From Piromyces finnis (taxonomy: Eukaryota; Neocallimastigomycota; Neocallimastigomycetes; Neocallimastigales; Neocallimastigaceae): a stretch of 20,640 nucleotides of DNA. This document shows positions 1-10,332 of this stretch, piece after piece. The first letter of the stretch is position 1. The number at the start of each line of letters is the position of its first letter. The notes beneath the pieces were generated by a model. The model was given only the letters and a program-made list of their open reading frames with translations. It made no database searches and was not told where the DNA came from. The stretch spans positions 1-20,640 of the forward strand of contig MCFH01000182.1 of the NCBI GenBank assembly GCA_002104945.1, in the 5' to 3' direction. Both the position numbers and the translations under genes were made by a program.

Positions 1-230
1 TAATTATTAATTGAATTAATATAGATATTTAAATGATAATTACAATAACTAAGCTTCCCTGGAAGGAGATAAAAATACATTTTAATTTGTATTATCATTT
101 TTTATAAAAGTATTATATATAAAAATTGAAGTATTTAATTAATTGAATAAATTTTATTATATAGATGTTTAGATAATAATTACATTACTGAGCTTCCCAC
201 TATTAAAAGTGAATATATTTTATTAGGTAA
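1..230. repeat. Left arm of a 230-bp inverted repeat
   Basis: This segment is the reverse complement of 535-763. The match runs from the first base of the window to the GTAA after position 226, where it stops abruptly. I see no substitutions; the arms differ only in run lengths (an extra A near 45, T6 versus T5 near 103, A5 versus A4 near 122, a shifted A/T run near 145-155, T4 versus T6 near 218). The left edge of the repeat is not visible because the window begins inside it. It contains plus-strand copies of the two LRR exons found in the other arm. It could be a recent inverted duplication or an assembly foldback. Confidence 0.9.
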
Positions 231-278
231 ACATTTTTCGTCATTATTTTTTCTAAAAACTAATTAAATTTATAAATA
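25..278 (+). pseudogene. Plus-strand copy of two terminal LRR exons of gene A
   Basis: After an ATAG acceptor, 25-88 reads as an LRR exon (core NDNYIT.LP) ending at a GTATTA donor. It carries one extra A relative to its 63-nt twin in the right arm, which breaks the frame. After another ATAG, 165 onwards reads CLDNNYITELP and stays open through EYILLGKH into unique sequence, to a TAA near 276-278. These are the same exons as gene A exons 25 and 26 on the opposite strand, so this is either the 3' end of a converging LRR gene or an assembly foldback. Only a fragment is visible. Confidence 0.5.
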
Positions 279-327
279 GCGAAAATAAATTATTTTATAT
301 TATTATCAATTTTTTCTTTCAAGTTAA

Positions 328-3300
328 TTAAACAAATTTATATTTAAAAAATAGTATACAATACAGAGAATATTTTTCGTCTCCTGTCATTACTGGTGAT
401 GAAGTAATACAATTATTAATTAAACTATTAATTATTTTTAAAATATAAAATTTTGTTAAAAAAAAAAGCAAAATAATAAAATTGTTAAATTTAATAGATA
501 CATAAAATAATTTTATAATGATTTAATTAAATAATTACCTAATAAAAAATATATTCACTTTTAATAGTGGGAAGCTCAGTAATGTAATTATTATCTAAAC
601 ATCTATATAATAAATTTATTTCAATTAATTAAATACTTCAATTTTATATATAATACTTTTATAAAAATGATAATACAAATTAAAATGTATTTTTATCTCC
701 TTCCAGGGAAGCTTAGTTATGTAATTATCATTTAAATATCTATATTAATTCAATTAATAATTAAATAAATATATATTAATAAATTATTTATATTTTCATT
801 TTATTTAGACTATATTTTTATTATAATCTGTTTTTGATTAAATACAAATGTTGAATATAATTATATATAATTTCAGCTGGAATCTTGGTTATTTTATTAT
901 TGTTTAATTCTCTACATTAATTAAATATATATAAATAAATATATAATTAATAAAATATTTTAATTAATAATTAATTATTTATAATAATACTTTAATAATA
1001 AGTAATATAAATGCTTACAAATATTTAATACCCCCAAACTTAGCAGGAATCTCACTAATTCTATTATCATTGAGTTCTCTATATTAATTAAATTATTATT
1101 TAAATTAATTAATCAAATATTTCAATATATTAATTAAAGATAAATAATAAAATATATACAGTGAATAAAGTTTAGTGAGATTTCCAATCTCAGGAGGAAT
1201 CTCACTAATTCTATTATCATTGAGTTCTCTATATTAATTAAATTATTATTTAAATTAATTAATCAAATATTTCAATATATAATTAAAGATAAATAATAAA
1301 TATATACAGTGAATAAAGTTTAGTGAGATTTTTCAATCTCAGGAGGAATCTTGGTTATTTTATTATTGTTTAATTCTCTACATTAATTAAATGATGATTA
1401 ATTAAATTTATATAAATATCAACTATAATTAATTATACATATAATATTTTATAAATATATATAAATACATACAAATGTTCAATTCTTCCTGTTTTAAAAG
1501 GAAACTCGGTAATTTTATTATCGCTTAATTCTCTATATTAATTAAATTATTATTTACATTTTTTAAAAAAATATAATTAATAGAATATTTTAAATTTTAA
1601 ATCATTGTATATAATACTTTTATTATAAATAATATAAATCTATACAATCTCCAAACATTTCCAAGTTCAGCAGGAATCTCAGTTAAACTATTATTATTTA
1701 AATATCTTTAAAAATATTAATGGATTATTTAAATTATATAAATAAATATATAATTAATAAAATATTTTAAATTATAATTATTATATATAATGATTTTATG
1801 ATAAATACTTACAATGAAAAGCTTTCATTGCAATTTACAATTTCCTTTGAAACTTAGATATCTTGTTATTAGACAATTCTCTATGAAATATTTAAAATAT
1901 TATCATTAAATTATCTCCACTATTATTATAAATTCTTGATTATATAAATAATATAAAGAATAATATACAAAACTCTAATATTAGAAAGCTTTCCAGCTGA
2001 ATCAGGAATTTCGGTAAAATTATTATAATTTAAATTTCTATTTAAGTTAATATTTTATAAATATTTTTTAATATTATTTTTCATAAGATAAAGCATAATA
2101 TTGTTAACATAGAAAAAGAGGAAAAACATACAAATACTCAATTGGAAGATTTACTATTTATCAAAAATCTCAGATAAACTATTATTACTTATATATCTAT
2201 AAAATACAATAAATACAATTATATATATTAATAATTAAGTATTATTTTTACTTTTCAATTATTTAAATTCATACAAATAAGTAAGATTAATCATTCCTTC
2301 GATAGAATCAGGAAGGACAGTTAAATTATTGTTTGACAAATATCTTAGTAAATTAAATAATATGAAAAATATATAAATATTTAATAAAGTATTTTTATGT
2401 ATTATATTATATTATATTATATTATATTATATTATATATATTATATTATATTATATTATATTATATTATATTATATTATATTATATTATATTATATTATT
2501 ATATTATTTTAAAATGTAATGAAAACTTACAAACAATGAAGTTGAGTAAGCTTTCCAATGGTATCAGGAAGAGTTGTTAATTATTTCCGAATAAATCTCT
2601 ATAAGATTATTTTAAATAAAAACTTTAATATTTATTTTAATTATTTTCTAAATCAAGAAAAACATACATTCTTTCAAGTTTTGTAAGATTTCCAATGGAA
2701 TCGGGAAGAGTTGATAAATTATTTTCTATCATCTCTCTAATATTTACAAATATTAAATATTAAATATTAATAATTGATTATAAAAATATTTATTTATTTT
2801 ATAAAGTATTCATCAAATTATATAAAACAAAATTTATACAGAGATGAAAGATTAGAAAAATTTCCAATGGAATCTGGAAGTGTTTCCAAATTATTATAAT
2901 TTAAATACCTATAAAACAATTATCAAAAAAAAAAAAAAGAATAAATTAATACAATTCCAATTCTATTCAATAATAACATAAAATTTTATATTCTCTTTTT
3001 TTTTAAAAAAAAATAAATCATAATTTAATTGTATTTTAAAAATTTATCACTTACAGTTGTTCAAGTTTTGTAAGCTTTCCAATGGTATCAGGAAGAGTTT
3101 TTAAATTATTATAATTTAAATACCTATAAAAGTATTTTAAGAAAAGCATCAATATTAAAAAACTATTATTATTTTAATTATTTTCTAAATAAAAAAACAT
3201 ACAGTAAAGTGAGATTACTAAGGTTTCCAATTGAATCTGGAAGTGTTTCCAAACTATTACTATTTAACTCCTATAAAACAATTTTCAAAAAAAAATGAAT

Positions 3301-4884
3301 AAATAAATATTTTAGAATTTTTTAAAAAGAATGAAATTTCAATTCTATTCAATAATAATATAAATTTTTTATATTCTCTTTTTTTTTTAAAAAAAAAATA
3401 AATCATAATTTAATTGTATTTTAAAAATTTAGCACTTACAGTTGTTCAAGATTTGTAAGTTTTCCAATGGTATCAGGAAGAGTTTTTAAATTATTTCCGT
3501 ACAAAATTCTATAAATTTATATAATTATATTAATAATTAAAATCAATATAAATGTTAAAATAATTAATATTTAATATCTTTTTTTTTTTTTTTTTTTTTT
3601 TTTTGGAACACATACAACTCTTTTAGATTAACAAGATTTCCAATTTCAGAGGTAATTTTAGAAAAATCATTACCTCCTAAATTTCTTTTTAATTTATTTT
3701 TTAATTTTTAAAATTATTAAAACTTTACAATGAAATTTTTTTTTCTCTTATTAATTTTATTATATATGCATTATCATACAATTTTTCAAGATTGGTAAAA
3801 TTTCCAAAAAAACACGGAACCAATTCTAATTTATTATTTTGTATATCTCTTTAATTTTTTAAAAATAGAATTATTATACAATAAAATAATTTATTACTAT
3901 TATTTCTTATATTTTTACTATAAATAATAATAATACATACAAACTCCAAAGTTCAGTCAAATTTCCAAATGAATCTGGGATGGAAGAAATTTCATTACTA
4001 TTTAAATGTCTATTTTGTATTTTTATTTTAAAATAAGAAAATTAATAAAATATAATAATTATGATAATAATCATGTGATAAAAATGCACTTACAAATTCC
4101 ATAAACCTCTTAATTCACCAATTTCATTAGGGATATTTTTTATATTGTTATAGCCTAAATCTCTATTATATTTTTTATATATAATTTAACTATTATTATT
4201 AATGTTTTTATTTAATTTTATATTTAAATATTTAAAAAATAATTACTAACAAATATCTTAGATTAGTGAGTTTTCCTATTTCATTTGGAATATTGTTTAT
4301 ATCATTTTTGTATAAAAGTCTTTTTTTAATTTTTTTATTAAAATGAATATTTATTTACTAAAATTGATTTATAAATACTTTTATTTTATAATTAAAAAAA
4401 AATATACAAACAAATGTTCAAGATTTTTAAGATTTCCTATTTCAACTGGAATTTCAGTCAATTTATTTATAGAAAGATCTCTATATAAATTTATTTAAAT
4501 AAATGAATAAAATATAAAATATATACAGGTGGATAATTTAGGGTGATTCTCTTTAACTTATTTTAACTTTATTTACTTACAATTTTTTTAAGGTTGTTAC
4601 ATTAAAAATAAATTCAGGAATCTCTAATAAGTCCTTTCTAGACATTAATCTTAATATTTTTTTTATTTTTTTAGTACTTTTGATAAACTACCAAGTAGAT
4701 AAGAATAATATATTTATTTCATTATTAATAATATCAATACATACAATTCAATGGCATCTCCATTACTATCCTCTTTACAGTTATTATAATTTTCTACTTT
4801 TAGTTGTTCACAAATTTCTTCGCATGAATATCCAAATGCTATTGTAATCAATAGCAATAAATTCATAATAAATTTTAATATCAT
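328..4884 (-). CDS. Secreted multi-exon LRR protein, 23-residue 'LPxxIGxL' type (gene A, frame-disrupted)
   Basis: ATG at 4884 opens a signal peptide (MILKFIMNLLLLITIAFGYS) and a short Cys-rich cap (CEEICEQ..NNCKED) in exon 1 (4884-4745). LRR exons of 69 nt follow: 4649-4581, 4480-4412, 4319-4251, 4162-4094, 4009-3941, 3848-3780, 3684-3616, 3508-3440. The rest are 3270-3203, 3123-3055, 2908-2840, 2736-2668, 2598-2531, 2343-2275, 2196-2132, 2037-1969, 1880-1813, 1705-1646, 1532-1473, 1377-1308, 1228-1160, 1078-1019, 911-846, 739-677, 602-539 and 424-about 328. Every exon enters with one base completing a split Leu codon and ends in phase 2 before GTAAGT/GTATGT-like donors. The usual repeat is L.L..NNL..LPD.IG.L..L. 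Exons 10, 14, 16, 18 and 21 are 68, 68, 65, 68 and 70 nt and shift frame. No transmembrane segment is seen, so a secreted or wall protein is likely. The 3' end is uncertain: exon 26 reads TAG at 541-539 unless its T run is miscounted. Ligand unknown. Confidence 0.72.
365..424 (-). other. Probable last LRR exon of gene A, between the palindrome arms
   Basis: After an AATAG acceptor the minus strand reads a 60-nt LRR-like exon (NNCITSSPVMTGDEKYSL). It matches the 60-nt exons at 1473-1532 and 1019-1078 in length, phase and spacing (N.ITE.P...G..), and a GTATTG donor follows. If not spliced it stays open to a TAA at 330-328. It shows that the palindrome spacer belongs to gene A. Exon 26 would join it in frame only if its T run had five rather than six bases; the left arm has four. 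Confidence 0.5.
535..763. repeat. Right arm of a 230-bp inverted repeat
   Basis: Mirror image of positions 1-230, separated from it by a non-palindromic spacer (231-534). The arm contains gene A exons 25 (739-677) and 26 (602-539) and the intron between them. The homology ends at the splice donor after exon 26, so the breakpoint coincides with an exon/intron border. Confidence 0.9.
1043..1343 (-). repeat. 150-bp tandem duplication of an LRR exon plus intron
   Basis: Two consecutive units of 150 bp (about 1043-1192 and 1193-1343) are almost identical through half an exon, the whole intron and the following half exon. Differences are an ATATTAATT/ATATAATT change, an A-run change and the CC/TTC change that shifts frame in exon 21 (1377-1308). 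The unit is one LRR plus one intron, so it adds exactly one repeat to the protein. Confidence 0.9.
2401..2507. repeat. (ATTAT)n pentanucleotide microsatellite in a gene A intron
   Basis: About 107 bp of ATTAT units with one interruption (ATATATA near 2436-2441), inside the intron between the LRR exons at 2531-2598 and 2275-2343. It is the reverse complement of the pentamer at 7214-7379. Confidence 0.97.
2840..3508 (-). repeat. Two-exon tandem duplication in gene A, period about 385 bp
   Basis: Exons 9 (3508-3440) and 11 (3123-3055) are near-copies (NNLKTLPDTIGKLT.LEQL), and exons 10 (3270-3203) and 12 (2908-2840) are near-copies (LETLPDSIGN.SNL). The introns at 3271-3439 and 2909-3054 also align closely, for example CAATTCTATTCAATAATAA and a shared stretch ending at the donor. 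The duplicated unit is therefore exon-intron-exon. Confidence 0.8.
3579..3604. repeat. 26-base poly-T run
   Basis: Uninterrupted T run on the plus strand in the intron between gene A exons 8 and 9. It is a likely site of length error and polymorphism. Confidence 0.97.
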
Positions 4885-4922
4885 TTTTATTAATTATTCT
4901 TTACACCTTTTGGCAAAAGATT

Positions 4923-4970
4923 AAAAAAAAAAAAGGAAGGAAGAAAGAAGAAGAAAAAGAAAAAGAAAAA
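4923..4970 (-). promoter_or_regulatory. Polypyrimidine tract upstream of gene A
   Basis: On the gene's strand this is an almost pure C/T run of about 48 nt ending roughly 40 nt before the ATG. It is the most biased base composition in the intergenic region. CT-rich leaders or core promoters are common in fungi, so a role in initiation is plausible but not shown. Confidence 0.35.
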
Positions 4971-4990
4971 TTCTTCTTTTATACCTTTTA

Positions 4991-5470
4991 AATTCGGAGG
5001 TGATTTAAAGAATTTCTTTTAAAAAAATTAATTTAAATAAATTGAATATATTGAAATATATTGTAATATATAATTAAATTTTTTAATTAAATTTTTAATT
5101 CTAATTAAAAAAATTTATTTAAATATAAAAAAATAAATTAAAATATCTAATATATTACAATATACTCTAATATATAATTAAATTTAATATTATTATCTTT
5201 AACAAATAATATTATTTTTAAATAACTAATATTTTTTGTAAAAATAATAATATTTGTAAAAAAAGATTTTAATAAAATATATATTGTTATATTGTTATAT
5301 ATAAATATTATAAATATTGCTATACATTATTAGGAATCCTCTATTTTTAAAGGTTTTTTTTATAAATAATTATTTTAAAAATAATAAATTGAAAATGCTG
5401 ATGAAAGAAAGGCAGATTTATCATTTATTTCCCCAAAAAAAATTCTTTTAAAAGAAATTCTTAATTCGGA
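4991..5470. repeat. Possible small element with 17-bp inverted repeats
   Basis: 5007-5023 (AAAGAATTTCTTTTAAA) is the inverse of 5446-5462. The octamer AATTCGGA sits at 4991-4998 and again at 5463-5470, immediately outside the right repeat but 8 bp outside the left. The arrangement recalls a miniature inverted-repeat transposon with an 8-bp target duplication. The termini do not line up symmetrically, and AT-rich sequence makes such repeats cheap. Confidence 0.25.
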
Positions 5471-6592
5471 AATTTTTTTTAATTAAAAAATTATAATTAA
5501 TTAATTATATTGTAATATATATTACTTTATACTATAATATATGATATTTATTAATTAATTATATGCATGTATAATAATTAGACTTTAATTATTATACTTG
5601 ACTATTTTACATTATAATTTTTTGTATATATATATTTTTGAATATTGAATATTAAATATTTTCTATGATTATTTAATAATAAATAATTTTTAATGAAAAG
5701 AATAACTAATAATTAAGAAAGAGGTATATCAAAGATACTATATAGGATTATGGTTACTTTGATAACAAAGATATTTTTATTATTGATATAATGTAATAAT
5801 AAAATGAATTATAACAAATGATTATAGTGATAATACAAAGAAGGTAAGCCTGGAAAAAAGAATTGGAAAGAAGAAAAAACAAATTAACAATATAGAAACT
5901 AACATAGTAAAGAAAATTTTTATATTATATACAATTTATGCTATTTTATAAATTAGATATATATAATACTTATTATTATAAAATTTATTATTATTAGATG
6001 AGAGTACATACTCATAAAACATCTAAGGCTTATACTTTTGTTATTAAATTTAATATTCTTCTAATAATATAATAACATTAATCTATTTATATATCATATA
6101 AATATAAAAGTTTCATATATAAAAATTATGATTATATAGTCTAGAAATAGTAATACTCAAAAAAGTATATAATAGAAAAATTCACAATATTAATAATAAT
6201 TATATAACTTGATTTATATCATTTATAGGAATGATATAATATAATGAATAGTACACACCTAATATTGGAAAAATTCATAAATGGATTTAATATAAAACTG
6301 AATTATATTATATATAAAATTTAATATATATATTAACTAAAAATCCAATAATCTATTTTAACATCATTTTAATTAATAATATAATTTTATAAATGTTAGT
6401 GTCATGCATTATATAAATAGATAAAAAAAAATAATATCTAATATAAAAAAACCTTTAATCCTTAATAATTTTATTTCAATAATTTTTAATTATTAATATT
6501 TATATTTATTTTATTTGTCCTTTATAGACTCACTAATACATAATACATTAAATAAGTTGTAATTAAAAATGAGATAAAAATTGTTAAATATT

Positions 6593-7731
6593 TTACATAT
6601 TATTTACAAAATACAGTATTTTTTGGTTAAAAGATTCACGATGTTTGTTATAAACATCGTCTGATTCGTTATATTCAAATTCTGTAATATCAATTGAACA
6701 ACTTTCTCTATTTAATATTTCGTTTGTTAATGAATTTGTATAAACAAATTTAGGGACAGAGTGATCAAAGGAAGAATTTGAAGTGACAGAGTTTTCATCA
6801 ATAGTTATAATGATATAATCTCCATTCTTACTTGTTCCAAAAATACTACCTACACATTCATGTCCAACAAGATAGTTTTTAGCTGGCATTGTAACATCTG
6901 CTGTAATTTTGTAGATTAAATAAATATTAAATTGATTATCATCAATAACTTCAATCTTTCCATTTGAACTTTTACCGAATTTATAACCAGAACATCCTTT
7001 TTGAGTACAGGTATAAATGCCATTCTTACTATTAATATAATAACCTAAATCCCCTTTTTTATTACATTCAAAAATATCATTATTAGTTTCACAATAATAA
7101 AGTAAACCTGGTATAGATTTGTCTTCTTGAAGTAAATGTTTATCTTCATCAACGACCAAGTTATAAGTTTTTTCTTCACAATTTACATCCTTATCTTCAT
7201 TACACTTTAAAATAATATAATATAATATAATATAATATAATATAATATAATATAATATAATATAATATAATATAATATAATATAATATAATATAATATAA
7301 TATAATATAATATAATATAATATAATATAATATAATATAATATAATATAATATAATATAATATAATATAATATAATATAGCATTAATTAAAAAAAAAAAG
7401 AGAAATCTTTATAATTTTTATTTTTATATACTATCATCTTCAATTGGATCTTCTTTTGGACCTATGATTATTATATTATAATGTTAGATTTCTATTTATA
7501 TTTTAATTTCATTAAAAGATAAATAAACATAAATAATAATAGATTTATACACTTTTTAAGACCGTAATAATTGCATCTTCTACTAATAATTGTATAACAT
7601 AATCCAGTTGTAATTGACAAGTTTTATTTGCAGGATTCAATTCCATATTATCATAAATATTTAAATCAGGTATTTCACCAGTTAAACCAGAATTAACCTT
7701 GACATATCTGTTACAGTCATTTATTTTTAAT
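6593..7731 (-). CDS. 3' exons of a Cys-rich, scaffoldin-like protein with acidic linker (gene B, C-terminal 269 residues)
   Basis: Three exons splice in perfect phase. 7731-7553 encodes INDCNRYVKVNSGLTGEIPD.. and KTCQLQLDYVIQLLVED. 7461-7432 encodes the acidic PKEDPIEDD. 7194-6593 runs from KDVNCEEKTYN to a TAA at 6595-6593. The last exon holds a Cys/Tyr/Gly module (LLYYCETNNDIFECNKKGD, GYYINSKNGIYTCTQKGC), then a beta-rich tail with two more Cys. I associate 'GYYxN..Y.C...GC' repeats with large extracellular proteins of anaerobic fungi, including scaffoldin-like ones; that match is from memory. The entry phase (one base after AG) equals that of the LRR exons upstream, so the original product was probably LRR plus Cys-rich module. 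The acceptor at 7195 is chosen because it alone keeps phase with the 30-nt exon. No start codon is found. Confidence 0.62.
7214..7379. repeat. (TATAA)n pentanucleotide microsatellite
   Basis: About 33 perfect copies of TATAA, filling most of the intron between the 30-nt exon (7461-7432) and the last exon (from 7194) of gene B. A second pentamer array at 2401-2507 is the same unit on the other strand. Confidence 0.98.
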
Positions 7732-7767
7732 CTTTTAAAAAATATTATAACATGAAAATAAAATTTC

Positions 7768-7977
<210 letters not shown>

Positions 7978-7999
7978 TAGTATAAACTTATTTTAAAAG

Positions 8000-8405
8000 A
8001 ATTCTAAATATTTTAGGTCTTCAGTTTCCGAAGGAATTGAATCTGCTAATTTGTTATTACTTAAATCTCTATATTATTAATAATTAAAATTAAAAAATAT
8101 ATAAAAAGCTTGTTTACTGTCTTCTTCTTTCTATGTATTAATAATTTAAAGTAATTCATTAATTCATTTTTACAAAGCTTCTAAATATTTAATATTTTTT
8201 ATATCCGATGGGATCGAGTCAGTTAATTAATAAAAATTTAGAATTCCTATTGAATATCAAATCAAATATAATATATATAATATTTATACATTAATTCCAC
8301 ATATGGCATGGATCCAAATGAATCAGGGAATACAGTATTTTTGACTTTTTCTTTTGTAAATGTACTATCATATATTTTTAATATTTAATATAAATTGTAG
8401 GTTCC

Positions 8406-8438
<33 letters not shown>

Positions 8439-8813
8439 TTAATAATTATCTATGGTAATATATTAACTACAAACTTTCTAAATATTGTAAATTTTAAATA
8501 CCTTCAGGAAAAGTCAAAGATAATTCATAATTACTGAAATTACTTTTTAAAATAAATAAAGGATTATTCTTTACCAATTAAATTATTAATAAATTTGCAT
8601 TCAACATTAGTCTCTGTATTAATGAATGGATTATTCCTTAAATTTCTATTTTATATAATCAATATATAAATAGATATTTTAAGATATTAATATAACTATA
8701 AAAAAAATAATTTTTATTTTTTAATGTAAATATATATTTACAATTCTATTTTATCTGAGAGATCTTTAAATATTTGAGGAATTTCACCAAATAATTGATT
8801 ATTATTTAATTTT
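8000..8813 (-). pseudogene. Degenerate LRR exons of gene B ('IPSE/GEIP' type), 5' end missing
   Basis: Six LRR-like exons in transcription order. 8813-8742 is 72 nt and intact (LNNNQLFGEIPQIFKDL). 8645-8564 is a cap-like exon (LRNNPFINTETNVECKFI) reaching TAA at 8566-8564. 8542-8471 is 72 nt with an in-frame TAA where the conserved Gly belongs. 8364-8290 is 75 nt and phase-correct (TVFPDSFGSMPYVEL). 8246-8174 is 73 nt, shifted, with core LTDSIPSDIKNIKYLEAL. 8068-8000 is 69 nt (LSNNKLADSIPSE), but its donor GT reads CT. The nonsense codon and lost donor are not homopolymer errors, so real decay is likely. Upstream of 8813 there is no signal peptide or further LRR exon. These may be the 5' part of the Cys-rich gene at 7731-6593 or remains of two genes. 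Confidence 0.6.
8407..8439. repeat. Short (AAT)n tract
   Basis: About 11 AAT units in the stretch between gene B LRR exons at 8471-8542 and 8290-8364. Confidence 0.9.
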
Positions 8814-10298
8814 CTATAATATATATTCAATTATAATATTTTTCAAATTAAAAAAAGCCACAAATGAATTTGACTAAAAAATATATAATCAGTTATATAT
8901 ATAAGTTGAAAATATATAGGTATTTATTATTAACAAAAGGCATATAAAAAAGTTTTAAAGTATCTAGAATATTTTTAAATATTTTTTTTATTTAAAACCA
9001 TAAAATAATAAATATTAATTGTTATTTGATGAAGTATAAAAATGATTTCTCAAAAACTAAACTATTTAATATTTATTAATTATATAAAAACTAGAAAATT
9101 TTGTCAACTTTATTGAAGATATATTTTCCTTATTTAGATGATCTGGATAATTTATTTTGTTAAAATTATTACATAAATATTTCATATTCAATAACTTGGT
9201 TTATATTTGGATAGAGAATTAGAAATCATTATTAAAAATATATTTTTTATTACCATTTTAAAATAGATGAGATACAGTTATTAATGTATTAAAGCATTAA
9301 AATAGTTTCATTATATACCATTATGAATAATTTTAAAATTTTTTTGTTTTATGAAAATATATTTTGTATTAAATACCATTTTCTGAATATTTCCAATTTA
9401 AATTACATATCTAAAGGTACTAAGAAGGAACTTAACCACATAATTAATTTGTCCGCCTGATATATAGTAAACATTTTATTTTTTTATTTTTATTTTATTT
9501 TAAAAATATTAAATACCTTTAATTTTTTTCCATATATTCGAAATAAATTTATTTATTAGTTGTAAAGTAATTGAATATTTATATATATAAATATAAATAT
9601 TTCAAATAATATCAAATCAGCATTTCCATATTACTAAAGCATCTTTTTTATATTAAACAAAAGTAGTATATATATATATATAAATATAAAAATAAATAAA
9701 TTCTAAATAAAAGTTATTATTTTCAATAATTTAAGATTAACTTTAAAAAAATACATTTAAATACATGTTAATTTTAAAAAGAAAAAAAAACACTATAAAG
9801 AATAATAAATAATAAATAGCTATTCTTTTTTAATTTTTCAAAATAAATAAAGTAACCAAAAAAGTTATTAAAATTAACCTGGTAAAGATATGGAATATTT
9901 ATTATAAACTTTAATTGAAATTAAACCATTTTTATTATTATAAAATTCCTTTATATATATAATTAAACTATTTAAATCTTATCGCTTTTAAAAAATAGAT
10001 ATTATCCATTTTTATTAATACTATATTATTTAAACATTGGACATTTTATTTAATTATTTAATAATTTTAGGATAAAATAAGTTTATTCCTGTATTAAGAT
10101 ACTTATCTTTCATTATAAATTATTTAATATTCTTTTATAGCATGTCGAAATAATATATATATTTATAATTTATACAATCTTTGAATATTAACATCTTATC
10201 ATAATTTAATTATTAATTTGAAAATAAAAATTTTAATACTTTACATGTTTACATAGCTAAAAAAACTTTTTTTATTTTGGTGAAATTTTTGGTAAATC

Positions 10299-10332
<34 letters not shown>

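Larger units (their letters stand above)
4885..6592. other. Intergenic region between gene A and gene B
   Basis: About 1.7 kb with stops in all frames and no LRR core (TTTCCAA on the plus strand) anywhere. It holds the polypyrimidine tract next to gene A, a possible inverted-repeat element (4991-5470) and a small hairpin at 5727-5764 (TATCAAAG / CTTTGATA, loop 22). It should contain the gene A promoter and the gene B 3' end. I see no gene in it. Confidence 0.7.

Noticed and set aside
500-4650. Regularly spaced similar 60-70 bp segments resembling a CRISPR or satellite array
   Set aside because: Each segment is an LRR exon with acceptor, donor and a shared phase. The spacers are introns of varied length, and the genome is eukaryotic.
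6593-7159. Gene B last exon as a complete 188-residue protein starting at 7159
   Set aside because: The apparent start is a TTG inside an exon whose coding frame continues upstream to the acceptor at 7195 and joins two further exons in phase.
9066-9185. 39-residue minus-strand frame starting MKYLCNNFNK
   Set aside because: A frame of this length is expected by chance in a window this size. It has no paralogue or splice context, although it could be a relic.
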